Assembly: GCA_936435175.1 (NCBI GenBank)
Contig: OW386563.1
Location: 13,492,694 to 13,556,693, forward strand
Length of the DNA stretch: 64,000 bases
Source of the DNA: Glyphotaelius pellucidus
Taxonomy: Eukaryota; Arthropoda; Insecta; Trichoptera; Limnephilidae
Direction: 5' to 3'
The position numbers and the translations under genes were made by a program. The notes under the pieces are model-generated. The model was not told the origin of the DNA, searched no databases, and worked only from the letters and a program-made list of their open reading frames with translations. Positions 63,100 to 64,000 of this stretch are shown piece by piece. How positions within the stretch are numbered: the first letter of the stretch is position 1; each line of letters opens with the position of its first letter.

Positions 63100-63325
63100 C
63101 ACGCGAATCCCCACTGCTCCCCTCTGAGGCCAGTTAGACTATGGCATCCCCAATTGGAGTATGTTGTGATGCTGAAGGTGGTGGGGAGGGGAAGGAGATG
63201 AGGGGAGGAAGGTGTGGAAGTAACTGGCAATTCAGATCTGGTCACCAAATTGGCTAAAGCCATTTCAAGCAACATTTCAATTCTGAATGGTGGTCTTACA
63301 CCAGGGCGATACTGAGAGTATCTTC
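63100..63325 (-). repeat. SINE body, minus strand
   Basis: CCCACTGCTCCCCTCTGAGG, GCATCCCCAATTGGAGTATG, CAATTCAGATCTGGTCACCA, GGTGGTCTTACACCAGGGCG, TACTGAGAGTATCTTC. Confidence 0.75.
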
Positions 63326-63715
63326 GACGATGAGATTCATTAATTTTGCAAAGTACGTACCTATTAATTTATTGGAAAGTGCGATTCAAAAATGTTGCAA
63401 AGTACCCACCTTTTAATTTATTTGAGAATGAGATTAAAAAATGTTGCAAAGGAACTACCTATTAATTTATTTGAGAAAGAGATTAAAAAATATTGCTAGA
63501 CCTACCTATTAATTTATTTGACAATGAGATTCAAAAATGTTGGAAAAAGGTACTTGAATCTCTTTCTCAAATAAATTAACAGGTAGGTACTTTGCAACAT
63601 TTTTTAATCTCATCCTCAAATAAATTAATAGATAGATTTATTTGAGAATGAGATTCAAAAATGTTGCAAAGTACCTACTTATTAATTTATCTGAGAATGA
63701 TATTTAAATTCCTGG
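63326..63715. repeat. 49-bp tandem repeat with an inverted segment
   Basis: Units with ATGAGATTCAAAAATGTTGC and AACTACCTATTAATTTATTT recur at 49 bp (63,391; 63,440; 63,489; 63,538). From about 63,555 to 63,640 the units are inverted (AAATAAATTAACAGGTAGGT, AACATTTTTTAATCTCATC), then direct units resume. Confidence 0.85.
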
Positions 63716-63880
63716 ACATTCTGACTCCTAGATTTCTACCCACCCCTGAACCTGATAGGTACCCAAAACTTCGACTCCTTCTTTTCCTTAAAGAGACCGT
63801 CCACACAGCAACTCCAAGGATGACATAGGCCTGAGGAAAACTACTGTCCCCAATGCCTCCTGTGTGGGGTTAATGCAAAA
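63716..63880 (+). repeat. G/LINE-F 3' end fragment
   Basis: TTCTGACTCCTAGATTTCTA, ACCGTCCACACAGCAACTCC, GATGACATAGGCCTGAGG, GCCTCCTGTGTGGGGTTAAT and an A run. The last 120 bp of the window hold nothing I recognise. Confidence 0.65.
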
Positions 63881-64000
63881 AAAATCGTCGCCATTTTCAA
63901 ACTGTAATTGCTCGATGGCACTGACTTAGACCGGCGCGTCAAAGCTTATAGGTAGATACTTTAGTTAGAGACTTCTCTTGAATCTAATAGTGTGACATAT

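Larger units (their letters stand above)
35346..64000 (+). other. inferred first intron of the slit-like gene
   Basis: GTAAGT at 35,346 is a consensus donor. No LRR-coding exon downstream was recognised to the window end, so the intron is at least 28.6 kb if the gene model holds. It contains almost only transposons. 35,350-35,950 itself holds no gene or identified repeat. Confidence 0.5.

Overview
This window is repeat-dense, AT-rich animal DNA, most likely from an insect. The evidence is the slit-like exon, (TTAGG)n-like motifs and many arthropod-type non-LTR retrotransposon fragments. The mix of short repeats ending in CTAG, RTE-type tails and hAT and TTAA MITEs looks lepidopteran to me, but the order is an inference. 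There is no bacterial, plasmid or phage content.

Only one host gene is convincing. The first coding exon of a Slit-type secreted axon-guidance protein lies at 35,101-35,345 (+): a signal peptide, then a cysteine-rich LRR N-cap, ending at a GTAAGT splice donor. No second exon was found, so 35,346-64,000 is probably first intron and 1-35,000 is upstream intergenic sequence. The other clearly coding unit is a 5'-truncated but otherwise intact non-LTR retrotransposon at 47,384-50,883 (ORF1 C-terminal part plus a 975-codon endonuclease/reverse transcriptase ORF2). It sits inside an older LINE, between two 771/776-bp direct repeats.

Family labels used below: FB15 = foldback element with 15- or 29-bp minisatellite in its arms (727-1,975; 25,052-28,489; 56,809-57,666). 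TTAA-MITE = about 420-bp element flanked by TTAA (about ten copies). A-element = MITE-like repeat marked by GAAACTCGATGAAACGAAA. TAA-MITE = elements with TAA target duplications and long TIRs. CTAG-repeat = Helitron-like repeat ending in CTAG followed by T. R700 = about 700-bp repeat. H-repeat = repeat beside two FB15 copies. G-element and LINE-F = abundant non-LTR-derived repeats sharing a CCTGAGGGAAAT...ATTTCCCTCAGG hairpin tail. RTE-tail = 3' end of an RTE-like LINE with a (GTTA)n tail.

Layout: 1-8,400, LINE debris, FB15 copy 1, a pyrimidine tract, a TTAA-MITE holding a solo LTR, and an A-element holding a hAT. 8,791-10,335, a CTAG-repeat with a seven-unit 169-bp array. 10,336-25,050, nested MITEs, SINEs and LINE tails. 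25,052-28,489, FB15 copy 2 with a 29-bp array and nested LINE ends. 28,490-34,355, MITEs, SINE and LINE ends. 35,101-35,345, slit exon. 36,000-46,550, four hAT-type, TTAA-MITE, SINE and Helitron-like insertions. 46,613-52,065, the LINE and its long duplication. 52,500-58,600, LINE debris and FB15 copy 3. 58,690-61,288, a 29-bp satellite with higher-order structure. 61,300-64,000, SINE bodies, TTAA-MITEs and a 49-bp repeat.

Nested insertions give relative ages: several elements carry readable target-site duplications (5-bp LTR, 8-bp hAT, TAA, TTAA), and some interrupt other repeats so precisely that the empty site can be read.
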